Positions 33,058-45,198 of a stretch of DNA of 64,000 bases are shown here, one piece after another (the first letter of the stretch is position 1; each line of letters starts with the position of its first letter). The notes beneath the pieces are model-generated. The model made no database searches, was not told the origin of the DNA, and saw only the letters and a program-made list of their open reading frames with translations. Position numbers and translations under genes: made by a program. The DNA comes from Buddleja alternifolia (Eukaryota; Streptophyta; Magnoliopsida; Lamiales; Scrophulariaceae), in NCBI GenBank assembly GCA_019426215.1, contig CM033405.1:6487001-6551000 (forward strand), read 5' to 3'.

Positions 33058-34496
33058 TATTTATTAAGGCTGAGGGCCTTAGAATAACAGCCTTGGGAAA
33101 CCAAATGTGTTCTTCCTAAAATAGCCTCATTATATTAACATTTGACTAGAAATAAAAAGGATTAAATGGTAAAAGAATAGCAGCGGATTAACTGCTGCTT
33201 ACATGCACTAAACCCTCTCCATTTTGAATCGTGCTCCGAACTTTTTGTGGCATCAACTATAACTACATTTTTGCAACAATTCATTTCCATGTCCATCAGA
33301 AGCTGCTGAAATGGGTTAATTAATATGTGCTTCCACTTTTTTCTTTAAATCCAATGACAATGGTTTTAGAGGGTGCTCAAAAAAATAGTATGCAAACAAA
33401 ATTTCAAGAGACTCTTATTTCCTGTTTGAAAGATCAATTTTCGATGCCGCCATGTTGTACTTTTGTGATGGAATTATTTTCGTTTTCTTCTGATGGTTCG
33501 GGCAATTGATTGAATTGTAATATTTTTTTTCTTTTTTTGGGTGAGTATCAATATTGCTTCAATGGATTCTATGTATCTTTCTCATTTTTATTTTTTAATA
33601 ATAATAATTATAATAATAATGTTCAACAATTATGAGAGGGTGAAAATCCCATTAATATGGGTTTGGGTCTAAGGACTTTCAAGGGAAGCGCAGACATTCT
33701 TTGAAGATGAACATTGCTATTTTGCATCCTTATTTTGTTTTGTTAATTGAAAAAATAATTTGCCAAATGACTTTTAGTACCGACTTTTTTCATTTTCCAT
33801 TTCTTTCGCAGGTGACCTTTAAAGTACCAATCGGATTATCATTGGAGTTGATGCGGTGGACAACCATTTTTGGTGTGAAGCAGAACAATTGATTCTTAAT
33901 TTGTTGAGGTGAGACTTTTTCACATAATACTTTAAGGCTCAAGTTTAGTCTGGTTAACCTTTTTAGATTGTAAATTGAGGTTTTTATTTGATCTGATTGT
34001 GAGTCAGGAATTTTTGTTAGGTACGGATGCTATAGATCTTGGGATTTTTGATAATTATCTTTTATGAAATGATATTTTAATTTTCTTTTCTAAAAAATGT
34101 GAGCAATTATGTCGGTTCTCGGTCATACACACTATGTGCTGATGAATAATTTGTTGTGGGTTCAAACTATTCTTATTTTTTTATATAGTTTATATTATCT
34201 TACTTGGGCCTCAAAAGTCAAAATCGCTTTGTATTTTGAATATAATTTTGTGAACAATTTTTATTCTTTGTATGTAATGATGTAAATAGTTCCACGTCCA
34301 CCTTTACTTCTATTTATGAATGAGTTTTTTTAAATATTATTTTTTTTCAATTTTCTTTCGTGCACTCTAATTTTTTTTTATACTAAAGTACATCTTTTTA
34401 GTAAATTTATTTCGTGCATGTATTGCGTACATGTAAATGAATCGAATGTGTCTAAAAAATTTGATGCACACGCATGGAGTGTGCCTTAGTCGCTAG
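33021..34496 (+). mobile_element. Non-autonomous Helitron, about 1.45 kb
   Basis: The 3' end is diagnostic: a hairpin GCACAC-GCATGGA-GTGTGC (34466-34484), eight spacer bases, then CTAG (34493-34496) followed by a T. The 5' end reads TATACTATTTATTAAGG, matching the Helitron start TCTATACTATT.., but is preceded by a (TA)n run (33021-33056) that has blurred the exact first base. The interior has no Rep/helicase and only short frames. It ends about 230 bp before the start codon of the next gene. Confidence 0.7.
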
Positions 34497-34612
34497 TATT
34501 ATATAATTAATTTCCTGCCTTTTCAGTTCTCACTTTCTTACCCCTTCCATTGAGCCCCTTACCCCACTCTAATAGGAACAAATACTTCATTGTATAACCC
34601 GAAGGTTTTAAC

Positions 34613-34647
<35 letters not shown>

Positions 34648-34723
34648 TCTCATTTCTATGTTGTTTGATTCTTGATGGGCTTTCGATTGAATGTTTTATT
34701 TTTGTATTTTTTAGTTGAAGAAA

Positions 34724-37107
34724 ATGGAAGGTACTTCGAATGGAGAAGAACCCACTTCGTGGGAAGAGCTTTACAACATCAATTTGATGCCCTCTGAGGT
34801 TTTCTTGAAGTTCCGGAAACAAATACAGGGTTTTCGTGTCGGCGTTAATTTAGAGGTATTTAATTATTTAGTTTTGAGTTTTCTTATTTATTATTGTAAT
34901 AACCCATAATTTGATACCCAATCTACTGTAATTTTCAATTTATATTTAGCTGCAACAGTTAGAAAACTTTGAATTGTTATATCAAGTTTATGAGATAATG
35001 ACTCTTATAGAGTTGATTGTTGGGGGTGATTAATACCATTTCCTGAATATATGCAGTGAAAGTAGTATTTTCATTTGTAAATTGGGGAATCTTTGTTCCG
35101 TGATTGAAACTGTGATTATTGAGAAGAGCATTTTTCATGTCTTAATTCAATCAGGGACGGATCCAGGATTTGGGGTTTGGGGTTCGGGGCGAATACAAAA
35201 AAGAAAGACCAAAACTTGATATGGGTGCCCCAACCAGCGCCCCCCGCCCCCCCCCCCCCCCCCCCGTCTCTGGATTCAATGAGTTCATTATCTTTACTTC
35301 TTTTGCTTCCCCAATATTCTTTATTAAAAAGCAGTACAATTGAATGAAGGAAATGGAAAAATTCTTGAGTACACACGGTGCACTGTCCACCAAACGGTGT
35401 AGATTAATGCCACACCAGTAATTAGTATAGGACATTGTTGATGTGGCAAAATCCATGCTATGTGGTGTTCACGACTGAGGAATTTTCCAAGGAAATGCCA
35501 GAGCACATAAAAGTGAATGATTTTTTAGGACTTCTTGAGACCTCAGTGCAGCATAATCACAATCATCCGTGTATGTTGGAACCCAAGACTTGTCGCAAAT
35601 GGATGACTATGATTGTGTCCTAAGAACGATACCCACAGAAGTATGACTAAAATCGCTCATGAATAATGCTCGGTTTTGATACTTTTTTTTAATTGCTAAG
35701 CCGTGGGAGATCAACTATGTATTACACATTAACCATTATCTCAGTTCATTTTCTTCTTATATGCACTGTGGATGAACTTTCCTACTGTGAGTTTGATGCA
35801 TTTTCATCAGTTTTACAAGTATCATTTTATGAATTTTTATACTGGCTATCATTTTTTTCCAATGGGGACATGCAAAAGTTTTGAGTCTCAGTTCCAGATT
35901 CTTTTGTAGTTGTATAATGCTCCTCTGAACGACTACCATGCAAAACTGGTTTTGAAACCTTTAGCCTACGAGCGGAAATGGAAGTTAATATACGAGCCCT
36001 TATGCCAGGATGTGCAGCTTGTTTCCAAGAAAATACCTATAACAAAATTCCTTAACCTTCAGGTTTGATGGTCTAGTCTTTTTCCCTTTTCCATTTCTTT
36101 ACACTCAATTTTAATTAGGAAAACACTAGGAAAATAATTTGCTCACTTCAAAATGTGATACTTTGTGCTGGAAAATCGCATTTTTTGTCCCATAACTTTG
36201 CTCTTTCATTTTCGGGCCCATTCTTTATAGGTTTCTCATACATAACTTTCAAATGTCTCGTATATAGTCCAACGAAAATATCCGTCCAAATTTTAATGAT
36301 TAAGGTCAAAGTCATATGCTCCGTTAGGTAACATTTTCAACCGGTCTTTTTGGGAGAATTCATGCGTGAATGATACTCACACAATTTTCTATTCAATGTC
36401 ATAGTGTTTCTGTTAAATATCACTTGCTACTCACACACGAATTCTCCCCAAAAAGACGGTGAAATACATTGAACTGTTAAAATTTGGACGAAAATTTTTG
36501 TTGGGACTAAATGTGAGACATTTTGAAAGTTATGGGACTAAATATGAGAAACTCGTAATGAATTGGACCAAAATTGAAACGGGCCAAAGTTGTGAGATGA
36601 AGATGTGATTTTCCCTACTTTGTGCATTATCTTCTGATCCTTTTCGTTTTCCTTACCAAAATCACAGATCCAAACGTCCAATCTTGCTGAATATAATTTT
36701 TAACTGGGGCAGGTAGGAGTAGGCCATAGCTTTCAGTTGCATGCAACTGGCTGGAAATGGAAGCTTACGTCATGTTTGGGGGGAGATGGTATTTCTAGAA
36801 TTCGAAATAAAACATCCCTCGGTTTGTGTCCTGGAGTGGATTTTCGCTTTGGGTGGAGGGCTGATTATGTTCTGCCCGAAATTACTGGGTAAGTTAGCAT
36901 CTTGTCCTAAATGGCATTTAATAAAGATATATTGCTCTGATCAACATCTTTCCATATGTCGTCTATAATAATGAGTTTAGTTGCTGAAAAATTGTCTTCT
37001 ACAGGGCTTTGGGCAGTGATGAACCATTGTTCAACATGAATTCTGGACGGTTACAGGCATCTCTTGACAGGATCGAGGCCATTTTTACGCATTCTGATGA
37101 AACATGA
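34724..37107 (+). CDS. Conserved-looking 187 aa protein, four exons, function unknown
   Basis: Exons 34724-34855, 35910-36062, 36713-36888 and 37005-37107 join in phase through GT..AG introns to 187 residues. The start is the first ATG after a TTTTTAG-type pyrimidine stretch and begins MEGTSNGEEPTSWEELY. The second exon encodes a basic stretch (AYERKWKLIYEP), the third an alternation of aromatic and Gly residues (GHSFQLHATGWKWKL, then GVDFRFGWRADYVLPEITG), the fourth EPLFNMNSGRLQASLDRIEA before the stop. No signal peptide or hydrophobic helix is evident. The alternating pattern could form beta strands, possibly a barrel-like envelope protein, but that is a guess. I cannot assign a family. Introns 1 and 2 each contain a MITE. 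Confidence 0.75.
35152..35272. mobile_element. 121-bp hAT-type MITE in intron 1
   Basis: Flanked by AATTCAAT (35144-35151) and GATTCAAT (35273-35280), an 8-bp duplication with one difference. Termini are CAGGGACGGATCCAGG and, on the opposite strand, CAGAGACGGGGG. The right part is a long C run. It resembles the larger element at 30251 at its ends, so the two probably belong to one hAT-related group. Confidence 0.75.
36169..36615. mobile_element. 447-bp Mutator-like foldback MITE in intron 2
   Basis: Flanked by perfect 10-bp repeats TACTTTGTGC (36159-36168 and 36616-36625). Ends GGAAAATCGCATT and, on the opposite strand, GGAAAATCACATC begin an inverted repeat that continues with interruptions for most of the element (TTTAGTCCCATAACTTTC-like words on both arms). 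The host intron keeps its splice signals. Confidence 0.85.
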
Positions 37108-38111
37108 TGGAGAATCGGTACCTTACCTACTATTTTTCTCATTTAGCAAACAAATAAAAATAAAATTTCAAAAATAACAAAGAAATCTAGAATAACCTAC
37201 CCATGAAAACAAACTAGTTCTGTTTTAATGATAACTAGCATTTTGAAACCAAACTTAATCGTGACAGCATTTAGCCATGTACAATGCGTTTTCTTAATCC
37301 ATACAATATTCATATTTCAACTATGAAAAGAGAAAAGTTACTCTTTAGGAATTCATATCTATTTATATTCTCATTTGAGCCGGATGAGGATGAATCTCAA
37401 CTTTTCTTCTTCAGGTTGCTGGTTTCAATATCAAATTTGTTCCGTACGCCTAAAGATGCAAGTAAAAACTCGAGCACAGGATCAAACCAAGATAATGTCT
37501 ATGGTTTCCTGTTCTTATTGCTACGTCTCAACTCTCTTTTGTTGTTTCTGGTACAACCAGACGCGTTCAAATTGCTGTCTCATGAAACGCTATCAAGGCA
37601 GGTAATTGTAGTGTAGGAGAAGGAGCAACGGCGTTGCCACATTGGTTTATCTTTATACTACTTGACATAATGCTTCTTGTTGTCTCTGTGTAAAGCATAT
37701 GCCTTTCGATTCAGTTTCATTTAGTTTGTATTGTTAACACCCACCTGGATTGAAGTCGGATCCTATTTGAGGATCGTGGCATAAAGGCAAAGATACCGAT
37801 CTAAGATTTTCGTGTTTTCTAAAACACATTTTTGTTGTGAAGAATTTGTTTTGTTTCACTTGCCCGTGGAACAAGTACAAAACTTGGATCAACACCTTTT
37901 TGTCATACTTGTGCCGTACTTGTGGATGTATGACTTGGGTGTCAATTTAAGCTTTGGCAATTCGTTTGATAATCAAAGCAAGCTTTATTTTGACATTACT
38001 GTAGCCGTGTGTTATAGAAGATCTGAACTAGGTTTGCCATTTGGGTGCATACATGGAACGTTGGGGTTACTGTTTGCTTCAAAAGAATTTAAAAAATTCA
38101 TTATAAATTTT
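37108..38111. other. 3' flank and intergenic DNA, no further gene recognised
   Basis: Contains the 3' UTR of the preceding gene and then AT-rich DNA. Open frames of 76-110 residues at 37284-38114 show no recognisable domain and do not connect by plausible splicing to the gene upstream. Confidence 0.5.
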
Positions 38112-38177
38112 TAATTCTGGCCGACTTTTTTTTTTTTTTTTAATGAGAAGGGGGTGTTACCCAAAATCAAAGTAATC

Positions 38178-41100
38178 TCAGCCCGACAAACCCGAGCTGA
38201 TAGTCACCAAACGGGGCCAAGTGAGGCCATCTCTATTGTTTTCAAGAGTTTGATAGATGTATGAAAGTGGTACATTCATGTAATACATAAGGGTGTTGAT
38301 ACCCCTTTTAGCTAGTGTGTCGGCTATTTGATTTTTTTCGCGCCAAGTGTGCTGAAAAGAGACATCCCAGACTTGAGCTTGCATGCTACAAATACGAGAA
38401 ATCAGCTCAAAATGGTGATGTGCTCTGGAGGCATCCACAATGCTATTCAGTGCGACTCGACTATTTGATTCGACAATGACTTTTCTCCCTCCCGAGTACC
38501 ACGCCATTTCTAGTCCCAATAGAATGACACGCATCTCCGCCTCCAGCGACGAACACGGGTCAATGTGACCACTGAACCCCCTTAGCCAAGTTCCATGCTC
38601 GTCTCGTAGGATCCCCCTAACTCCAACTCGATGACCTTGAGAGTTCGCATTTTCGATCACCGCGGCGTCAACATTGAGTTTCACAAAACCCTGCGCCGGT
38701 TTCCTCCAGCCCGTGTGCATGTGGCACTGAGTCACGTCTGGATCGAAACTAAGGGTACTTGGGTTCCCGTCAATTTGTTTAAGTAACATATCTAGTCCCC
38801 CGTTTGGGACTTCATCACGGACACCATGGACCACCTCATTACGAATTTGCCACATAAAAGAGATAGCTTCAGTAAACACAAGAGACCAATTAGCACACGA
38901 GGCATACCTGTTTATCGCGGGTGTCAAATTCCAATCTATCCAGTCTTTAGCGTTTCCTGTAACAAAAAAAAGAGAATGGAATTCAGGTAAAATAAGATGG
39001 CTCCTGATATCCCTCATCCAACTACAGTCCCTAATAGCATGAATGGGGGTGTCAATTTTCGTGTGACAGATGGGGCAATACTCATTATCCGAAATTCCCC
39101 GACTCGTAAGTATCGAATTGGTAAGCACTTTCTCGTGACGAAGTAACCATAAAAACATCCTTTGACGTTGTGGACCAGCAACTTTCTACAACTTCGCCCA
39201 TGCTTTAGATTCCACTGAATTCATCGGATTTGCCGTTAGTGCCTTGTATGCACTCTTACAACTATAGTTCCCGTCCGAAGAGAACATCCACCTTGGTGTA
39301 TCTTGCTGAGATAGAGATGAATCTAAATTAATTGCAAGCATCGTGGTCTTGTCCTCCTCCCGCAAACTATTCAGCTCAGCCCAATCCCATCCAAATCCCG
39401 AAATCCAGTAGCTCGCCACTGAGCGAGCTTGTTCCCCTTCTTGTATAAGGTGCTCACGCCGTGTACTAAGTGGTGAATTACCGAGCCAGATATCGTTCCA
39501 AAAATTTATCTTAGTACCGTTACCAACAATCCATCTCGTGCCCATCTTAACCATTGGGAAAACCGATAAGATACTTCTCCAAGTCGCTGAAGTGGCCGCT
39601 TTTGCTCGGGACCTATGCCGTAGAATATATTTATATTTGAGGACCTGAACCCAAAGCCTCGAGTCATCCCGTATCAGCTGCCATCCAAGTTTTCCCAAAA
39701 GGGCTTTGTTTGTTACCCTAGTGTGTCTCAGTCCCAATCTGCCATGGTTTTTAGGCTTGCACACCATGTCCCATTTCACTAGAGGTATTCGGCGTTCCTC
39801 ATCTGACCCTCCTCGAAGAAATTGCCTATTCACCTTATCAATTGCATCACATATGCCGAGAGGGAGGCGCATGGTCTGCATATGATATGACGAGATAGAT
39901 TCCGTGATCGATTTAATCAGTGTAGCTCTGCCAGCTAATGATAATGTTTTACGTTTCCACCCTTTAAGTTTCTGCTTGATTCTGTCAACGAGGAATTCAT
40001 AATCTTTTCTTAGAACCCGACCGTGTTGCAGAGGTATCCCGAGGTATTTTCCCAGATTATCAGTAAGGCTTAGCTGGGTTAAATGTCCAAGACGGCTTCT
40101 CATTTCCAAACTGACGTTTCTGGATAAGAATAACTTAGACTTATTTGCGTTAATAGCCTGTCCAGATAAAACACAATAGTCTCGCAATACTTGCATTGCT
40201 ACTCGAGTCTGAGGAACTGAGGCCTCCCCGAATAAAAGTAGATCATTTGCGAACATCAAATGAGAAATGCGGGGCCCCAACCTAGATGTGGGAATGGGGC
40301 GCCATTTCTTCTCCCGAACTGCTAACTCAATGATAGAACCTAGTTTCTGCACATAGAAAACAAAAAGGTAAGGTGAGAGGGGATCCCCTTGTCTCAAACC
40401 ACGATTCGCACTGAACCATTCAGTGGCTTCCCCATTCCACAGTAGGGAAAGTTTAACCGAAGTGGTATATTCCATAATCAGTGTGATCTAAGTCATGGGG
40501 AACCCCATCTCCTCCAGAACATTTCTAAGAAAAGTTCAATTAATTCGGTCGTAAGCTTTTTCAAAGTTGATTTTAGCAATAAAAAAATCTTTTTTTCCCT
40601 TTAAGCCTACGTAAGTCCTGTAATATCTCTTGAGTTATCAATAGTTTGTCTACCAGGTATAAAACTGCTCTGAGATTGTGGGATTAACTCATCAATAAAA
40701 ACTTTAATTCAATTAGTCAGGGTTTTCGTAATAATTTTCAAGCTTACGTTAGTCAGACTACTAGGCCGAAACTTAGAAAGATGTACTGGATTTTTTCCTT
40801 TTGGAATTAAGACAATGCGAGAACTATTCAGAGAAGGATCGATGTTACTTGATTGTAAGGCATTCTGAACCATGCGATAAATGTCCTCTCCTACTTCCTC
40901 CCAGCATCTCTGATAGAACATAGGTTGAATGTCGTCGGATCCTGGTGCTTTAGTAGGATGCATATCCCATAATGCGCGTTTGACTTCTTCTCTAGTAACC
41001 GGGTGAGTCAGTACCTCCACGTGTTCGCCTCTTAGCCGGGGGAAACCCGGTGTGTGATAGTAAGGAAAAGGATGCGGCCCGGGGTCGTATAGCTCTTTGT

Positions 41101-42295
41101 AGTAACTAACCGCCATCCTCTTGAGAGCAGTAGGATCGGTCTCAATGCTTCCATCTTCTCGCTCAAGATTACATACTTTACTTTTATTCTGTCGGGTAAC
41201 TGTGGATAGGTGAAAGAATCTAGTGTTCAGGTCCCCCGCTTTTAACCACTGAACTCGAGCTTTTTGTTTCCAAAACAATTCCTCTTGTCTCAGAGTATCC
41301 ATATACCGAGCTTTTAATTTATTCTTTAATTTTCGCAGAGAGTATCTGAATTGAACCCCCTGTGCCTTCTGAATCCCTGCAATGCGAGAGATAAGTTGCT
41401 GCTTTCGTCGAAAGATGTTCCCAAAGCTCTCATGGTTCCACGAGTAGGCTGCCTCACGTATATGCTGGATTTGTGCATGTAAGCCCAGTCCCCTTTTTGA
41501 ACCCCACTCCTTAGTAACCATGTCATGAAATTGTGGATGGGTAAACCAAGCGGATTGAAAACGAAAGTACTCAGAGCTAGCTTTGACTCGTGTGTTCTCG
41601 GCTAATGTTAACATAACTGGTGAGTGATCCGATCCTATCCGGGGAAAGATGTTGTACAATAGCCTGCGGAAAACTGAGTCGCCACGAATCATTACAAAGA
41701 ACTCTATCCAACCATTCTTGAAGACTAGATGTGCCTCCCTTAGCCCAAGTGAATGGGGAACCGACATACTTAAGATCAATTAGATTGCACTTGTCAACAC
41801 AATCTAGAAATTTTCGACATTTGTACATCTGAATAGGGCCCCCTTCCCATTTTTTCAGTCGGCGACGTCACAACATTCATATCCCCCGCAATGACCCATG
41901 GACCGTAAATGTGTGGGCTCATACACTTGATATAGTCCCACAAAAATTTTCGCGTCTCCATGTGAGGACTTGCATACACAGCTGTCAAGACCCATCGCAC
42001 ATCCCATTTACGGCTCACTATAGATGTAATACTCTGCTCATTCGCCTCCACTATATCAAGATCGACTTCATTCGTGTTCCAGAATAGCCAAATACCACCC
42101 GAAAAACCTCTTGCCTCCACTTTCTCGACCCTATCAAAGTAACTAAATTTCATAATACCGTCAGCATGATAAACCTTTAATCCGTGGCTCCATTAGAACT
42201 AATATCATCGGCTTATGCTGATTGAGAACTTCTCTAAGCGAATTTTTAAATTTTGGTTTCGCTGCACCCCTGCAATTGCAAAATATAGATGTCAT
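38178..42295 (-). pseudogene. LINE ORF2: endonuclease, reverse transcriptase, zf-RVT, RNase H (broken)
   Basis: ORF2 begins with an ATG at 42295 (TSIFCNCRGAAKP, a typical plant L1 start). The domains follow in order. The apurinic-like endonuclease shows VIAGDMNVV and GSDHSPVML. The reverse transcriptase spans 41.2-39.6 kb, with LIPKGKNP, RGLRQGDPLSPYLF and a catalytic box reading FAND where FADD/YADD is expected. A zf-RVT domain follows (WLLRHEKVLTN, YCPIC). The RNase H runs from KLNVDAAV to ADTLAKRG. Frame changes fall near 42170, 41800 and 41770, and a degenerate stretch lies at 40476-40708. A stop after AWAKL near 39186 separates the zf-RVT part. The element cannot make an active protein. 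Confidence 0.9.
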
Positions 42296-42409
42296 TATTT
42301 AGTAAACAGAGGGAGAAGTTCTATATAAACCAAAGAATCATACCTGGGGAGGGGTCGAACCCCCCTATTCGTGGTCATATCAACATCATTGTCCAAGCCT
42401 ACCGACAAA

Positions 42410-44911
42410 TCAGTAGTCTTGGCATCGTTCTGACCCCATAACTCTCGGATTTACTATCATATCCGAGTATACATACTCATCATCTGCTTCCTCGTCCGAG
42501 CTCAGCATTCCCTCCCGTTGGAAATCCGGTGGTCTAGTGTGCTCGTGATGAAAACTAGGCCGAGCAGTTCCCGCTGGGTTCGAGCTGTCTATTCCCCCGA
42601 CAATGTCCATCTTCCGCGTAGTAATCCGAGTAGGATCAACCATATCTTGATCAAGCTCTAGTGGTGATTGAATGATATTATTGATTATTGGAAAAGTTTC
42701 ACTATGAGCAATAGGTTTGATTTTCTCGACACTAACTATTTCCTCTAGGCTTTGTGCAATTGGTTCTTTCCCTTTTTTCTTCCATGTCTTTCTGCCTTTT
42801 GTGTGCTCCCCCACTTCACCTCTCTTTTGCCTAGTCTCTATCTCATTATTGTTCTTGAATTGTTCCTCCGTATCCAGTAGGACATTGAACCTTGATCCAC
42901 TTGGAATCTCCTTCGGAAAATTTTGTGTCATATTTCCTTTAGCTCGAGTGGACCCGTCGGTAGCATGTCTTAGACGATTTTCCGTAGTAGCATTCCTATT
43001 TTCGGATCCCACATAATTCTTCTCATTTTCAGTCCTAGGGGCTGCTTTGTTACTCGCCCCAAATTGAAAGATGTTTGGCTCCTTGTCTCGCCGACCCTCC
43101 CTAATATTGTCCTTTCTTGGACCCCCTTGACGAGTTCTAGGTTGGACAATGTTCCATGGTCCATACGTTGTAGGAATCTTGGCTTTCTCCTCTTGTGTGT
43201 CCGGTGGTATATTGTCCGCATTCATTAGCCCGACAACCATTCCACAAGTCTCCTTGCGGTGTCCATATTCACCACACGTGAAACAAATGAGGGACAAACC
43301 TTCATATTCTACTACCCTCAACTTCTTATTCACTTTGATGACAGGTACAATCGGCTTTTTTAGGTCCAATTCCACACAAACTCTAGCAAATCGACTAGGG
43401 GTGTAAACGAGCTGAGCTCGAGCTCGAGCCTGTATACACGAGCTTGAGCTCATCGAGCTCGACTTGGAGGGGCTCGAGCTCGAGCTCGATAGGTGAAAAA
43501 CCAGCTCGCGAGCTCGAGCTCACGAGCTCGAGCCAAGCCCAAGCTCGCGAGCCGGAATTGGGCAAATTCACATCAATTTCAAAATCAAATTCCAACATTT
43601 AAACACCAAAAATCACATCAATTCTAACATCAAATTAAACGCATACAATCACATCAATTTCAACAACAAACTAAATGCCTAAAATTACCGGGGTGAACAA
43701 AGGTTTAGTGGTGGTTTCGCGGCGGTTTCTGGTGACGAAGGCGGATGGAGGCTAGGGGCAGCAGCAATTGGGTTATGGTTGAAGAAGGTGACGGTGGTGA
43801 CGGCGACCGGAGAAGGTATGCGAAGACGGAGGTGGCGGTGGAGGCTGCCGGCTGCGTGACTGAGAAGAGGCCAAAAGGGGGGTTCTTTTCTTCTCCTGCT
43901 GCGTGACTTTGAAAGAGGTGAGTAGGGTTCTATTTTTGGTGTTTGAGTTTTATTATTATAGTTAATATTTAATATATATAATTAATATTTATAAATATAA
44001 AAATAATGAAGAAGCTTGCGAGCCGGGCTCGCGATCTTTTTGAAGAAACAAAAAGGCTCGAGCTCGAGCTCGAGAAAAGCACGAGCTCGTGAAGCTCGAG
44101 CTCGAGTCGAGCTGGCTCGGCTCAACTTACACCCCTAATATCGACCCCTAATCGACTCCTCCGTATTTCTATCAATTCCCCTGACCTTTCCAATTAACTG
44201 TCCCATTCCTCTTAATGCTTTCTCGTTGAACAGGTGAATTGGAAGTTCCAAGAAACGAACCCAAACCATAGTTGTAGTGATCGTCTCTTTTTTGGGATTA
44301 AACGAAGGCTCCCATTTACGTATTGTCAGATGATGGCCTAAGATCATCCACGAACCTTCGTTTAGCACTCTATCATACTCCTCCTTGAACCGAAAACGAA
44401 CAAGGTAGAACTTGTTTCCAATATCAACTGGGTTAATTTCATAGGGCAGTTTCCAAATTGCCTTCATTCGTTGACGGAGCATCGAATATCCAACTTTTCT
44501 ACCGAAAACTTTCACCACTAGAGCTCGACGGTAAGGAGCCACCATCTCGCGGATTTCCTCATCAGGTATTTGGTAAACTGGTACCGTTTCGTCCGCTTCG
44601 TCGTCACTCTCATCCTCCATATCCAGTTCTTCATCTTCTCCATCTCCCGTAGAGTAAATAGATGTCGGAATTCGCCGGTTCCAATTGTGCCGTAGGTTGT
44701 CGGTGTGCCAAGCGTTAGGAGTTTTGGCCACATATTTGCCCGTAGAAGCCTCAGGTGAGACATTCTCCTGCTCGTTTCCATGTTGTTCGCCGCCATTGTT
44801 ATGCCCGTTGCTGGTTACTGTTTCGGCTTCAGTGTTCTTAGAAGTGACAGGGAGATCAGCCCCAATCAATCTCCTTTTTAGTTTCTTGGTAGTCTTGTTA
44901 GGCGTCACCAC
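42410..44911 (-). pseudogene. LINE ORF1 (DUF4283-type, zinc knuckle), split by a MITE
   Basis: The first part (44911-44138) has an acidic leader followed by the DUF4283 domain (RALVVKVFGRKVGYS, FRFKEEYDRVLNEGSW, TTTMVWVRFLELPIHLF). After a 742-bp insertion the frame resumes at 43395 with RFARVCVELDLKKP and a CCHC zinc knuckle (CFTCGEYGHRKETC), then a long polar tail to about 42410. The family protein binds element RNA. No in-frame ATG is visible before the DUF4283 region, and an 11-base homopolymer (G on the plus strand, 44914-44924) lies just upstream, so the original start may have been shifted out of frame. Confidence 0.85.
43396..44137. mobile_element. 742-bp hAT-type MITE nested in the LINE ORF1
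   Basis: The termini are TAGGGGTGTAAACGAGC and, on the opposite strand, TAGGGGTGTAAGTTGAGCC. It is flanked by AAATCGAC (43388-43395) and ATATCGAC (44138-44145), an 8-bp duplication with one difference. Subterminal regions are packed with GAGCTCGAGCTC words in both orientations. Removing the element and one flank copy brings the ORF1 reading frame back into register. 8-bp duplications and TAGGGGTGTAAA ends are typical of hAT elements. No transposase. Confidence 0.92.
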
Positions 44912-45198
44912 CAGGGGGGGGGGGTGGTCGACGTCCGCTTCCTCTATGCACGGAGGCGGAGTAGCAGAGGGAGGCAGAACCCTAGCTGCGAGAGGGTATT
45001 CTTTTTTTCTTCAGTTTTGAAGTTTTCGGAGCAGAGACGCGTGAACATGTAGTATTATAAAAACTAATTCTAGCCTACTTGAAAGTGAAATTCAAACTAC
45101 TGAGTATTGACCAGTGTATTAAAAATCGGATTGGATGGTCGGTTAGAAACTTAGAACTGGTAGTTCCCCAAAGGCTGAAATCGGTCAAAACTAGTAAC

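Larger units (their letters stand above)
38126..45064 (-). mobile_element. Full-length but decayed L1-type LINE
   Basis: The element reads leftwards. It ends in a 16-base poly(A) tail (T run at 38126-38141). It is bounded by TAATTCTGGCCGAC (38112-38125) and TAATTCTAGCCTAC (45065-45078), a 14-bp target duplication with two differences. It carries ORF1 (nucleic-acid-binding protein) and ORF2 (endonuclease, reverse transcriptase, RNase H), both broken. Without the inserted MITE it is about 6.2 kb, the usual size for a plant L1. The intact 5' part means it was not 5'-truncated on insertion. Confidence 0.9.

Noticed and set aside
37284..37616. Extra 3' exon of the 187 aa gene
   Set aside because: A CTTCAG acceptor at about 37415 would open a 12-codon frame, but no donor exists in exon 4 before its stop codon, so it could only be 3' UTR.
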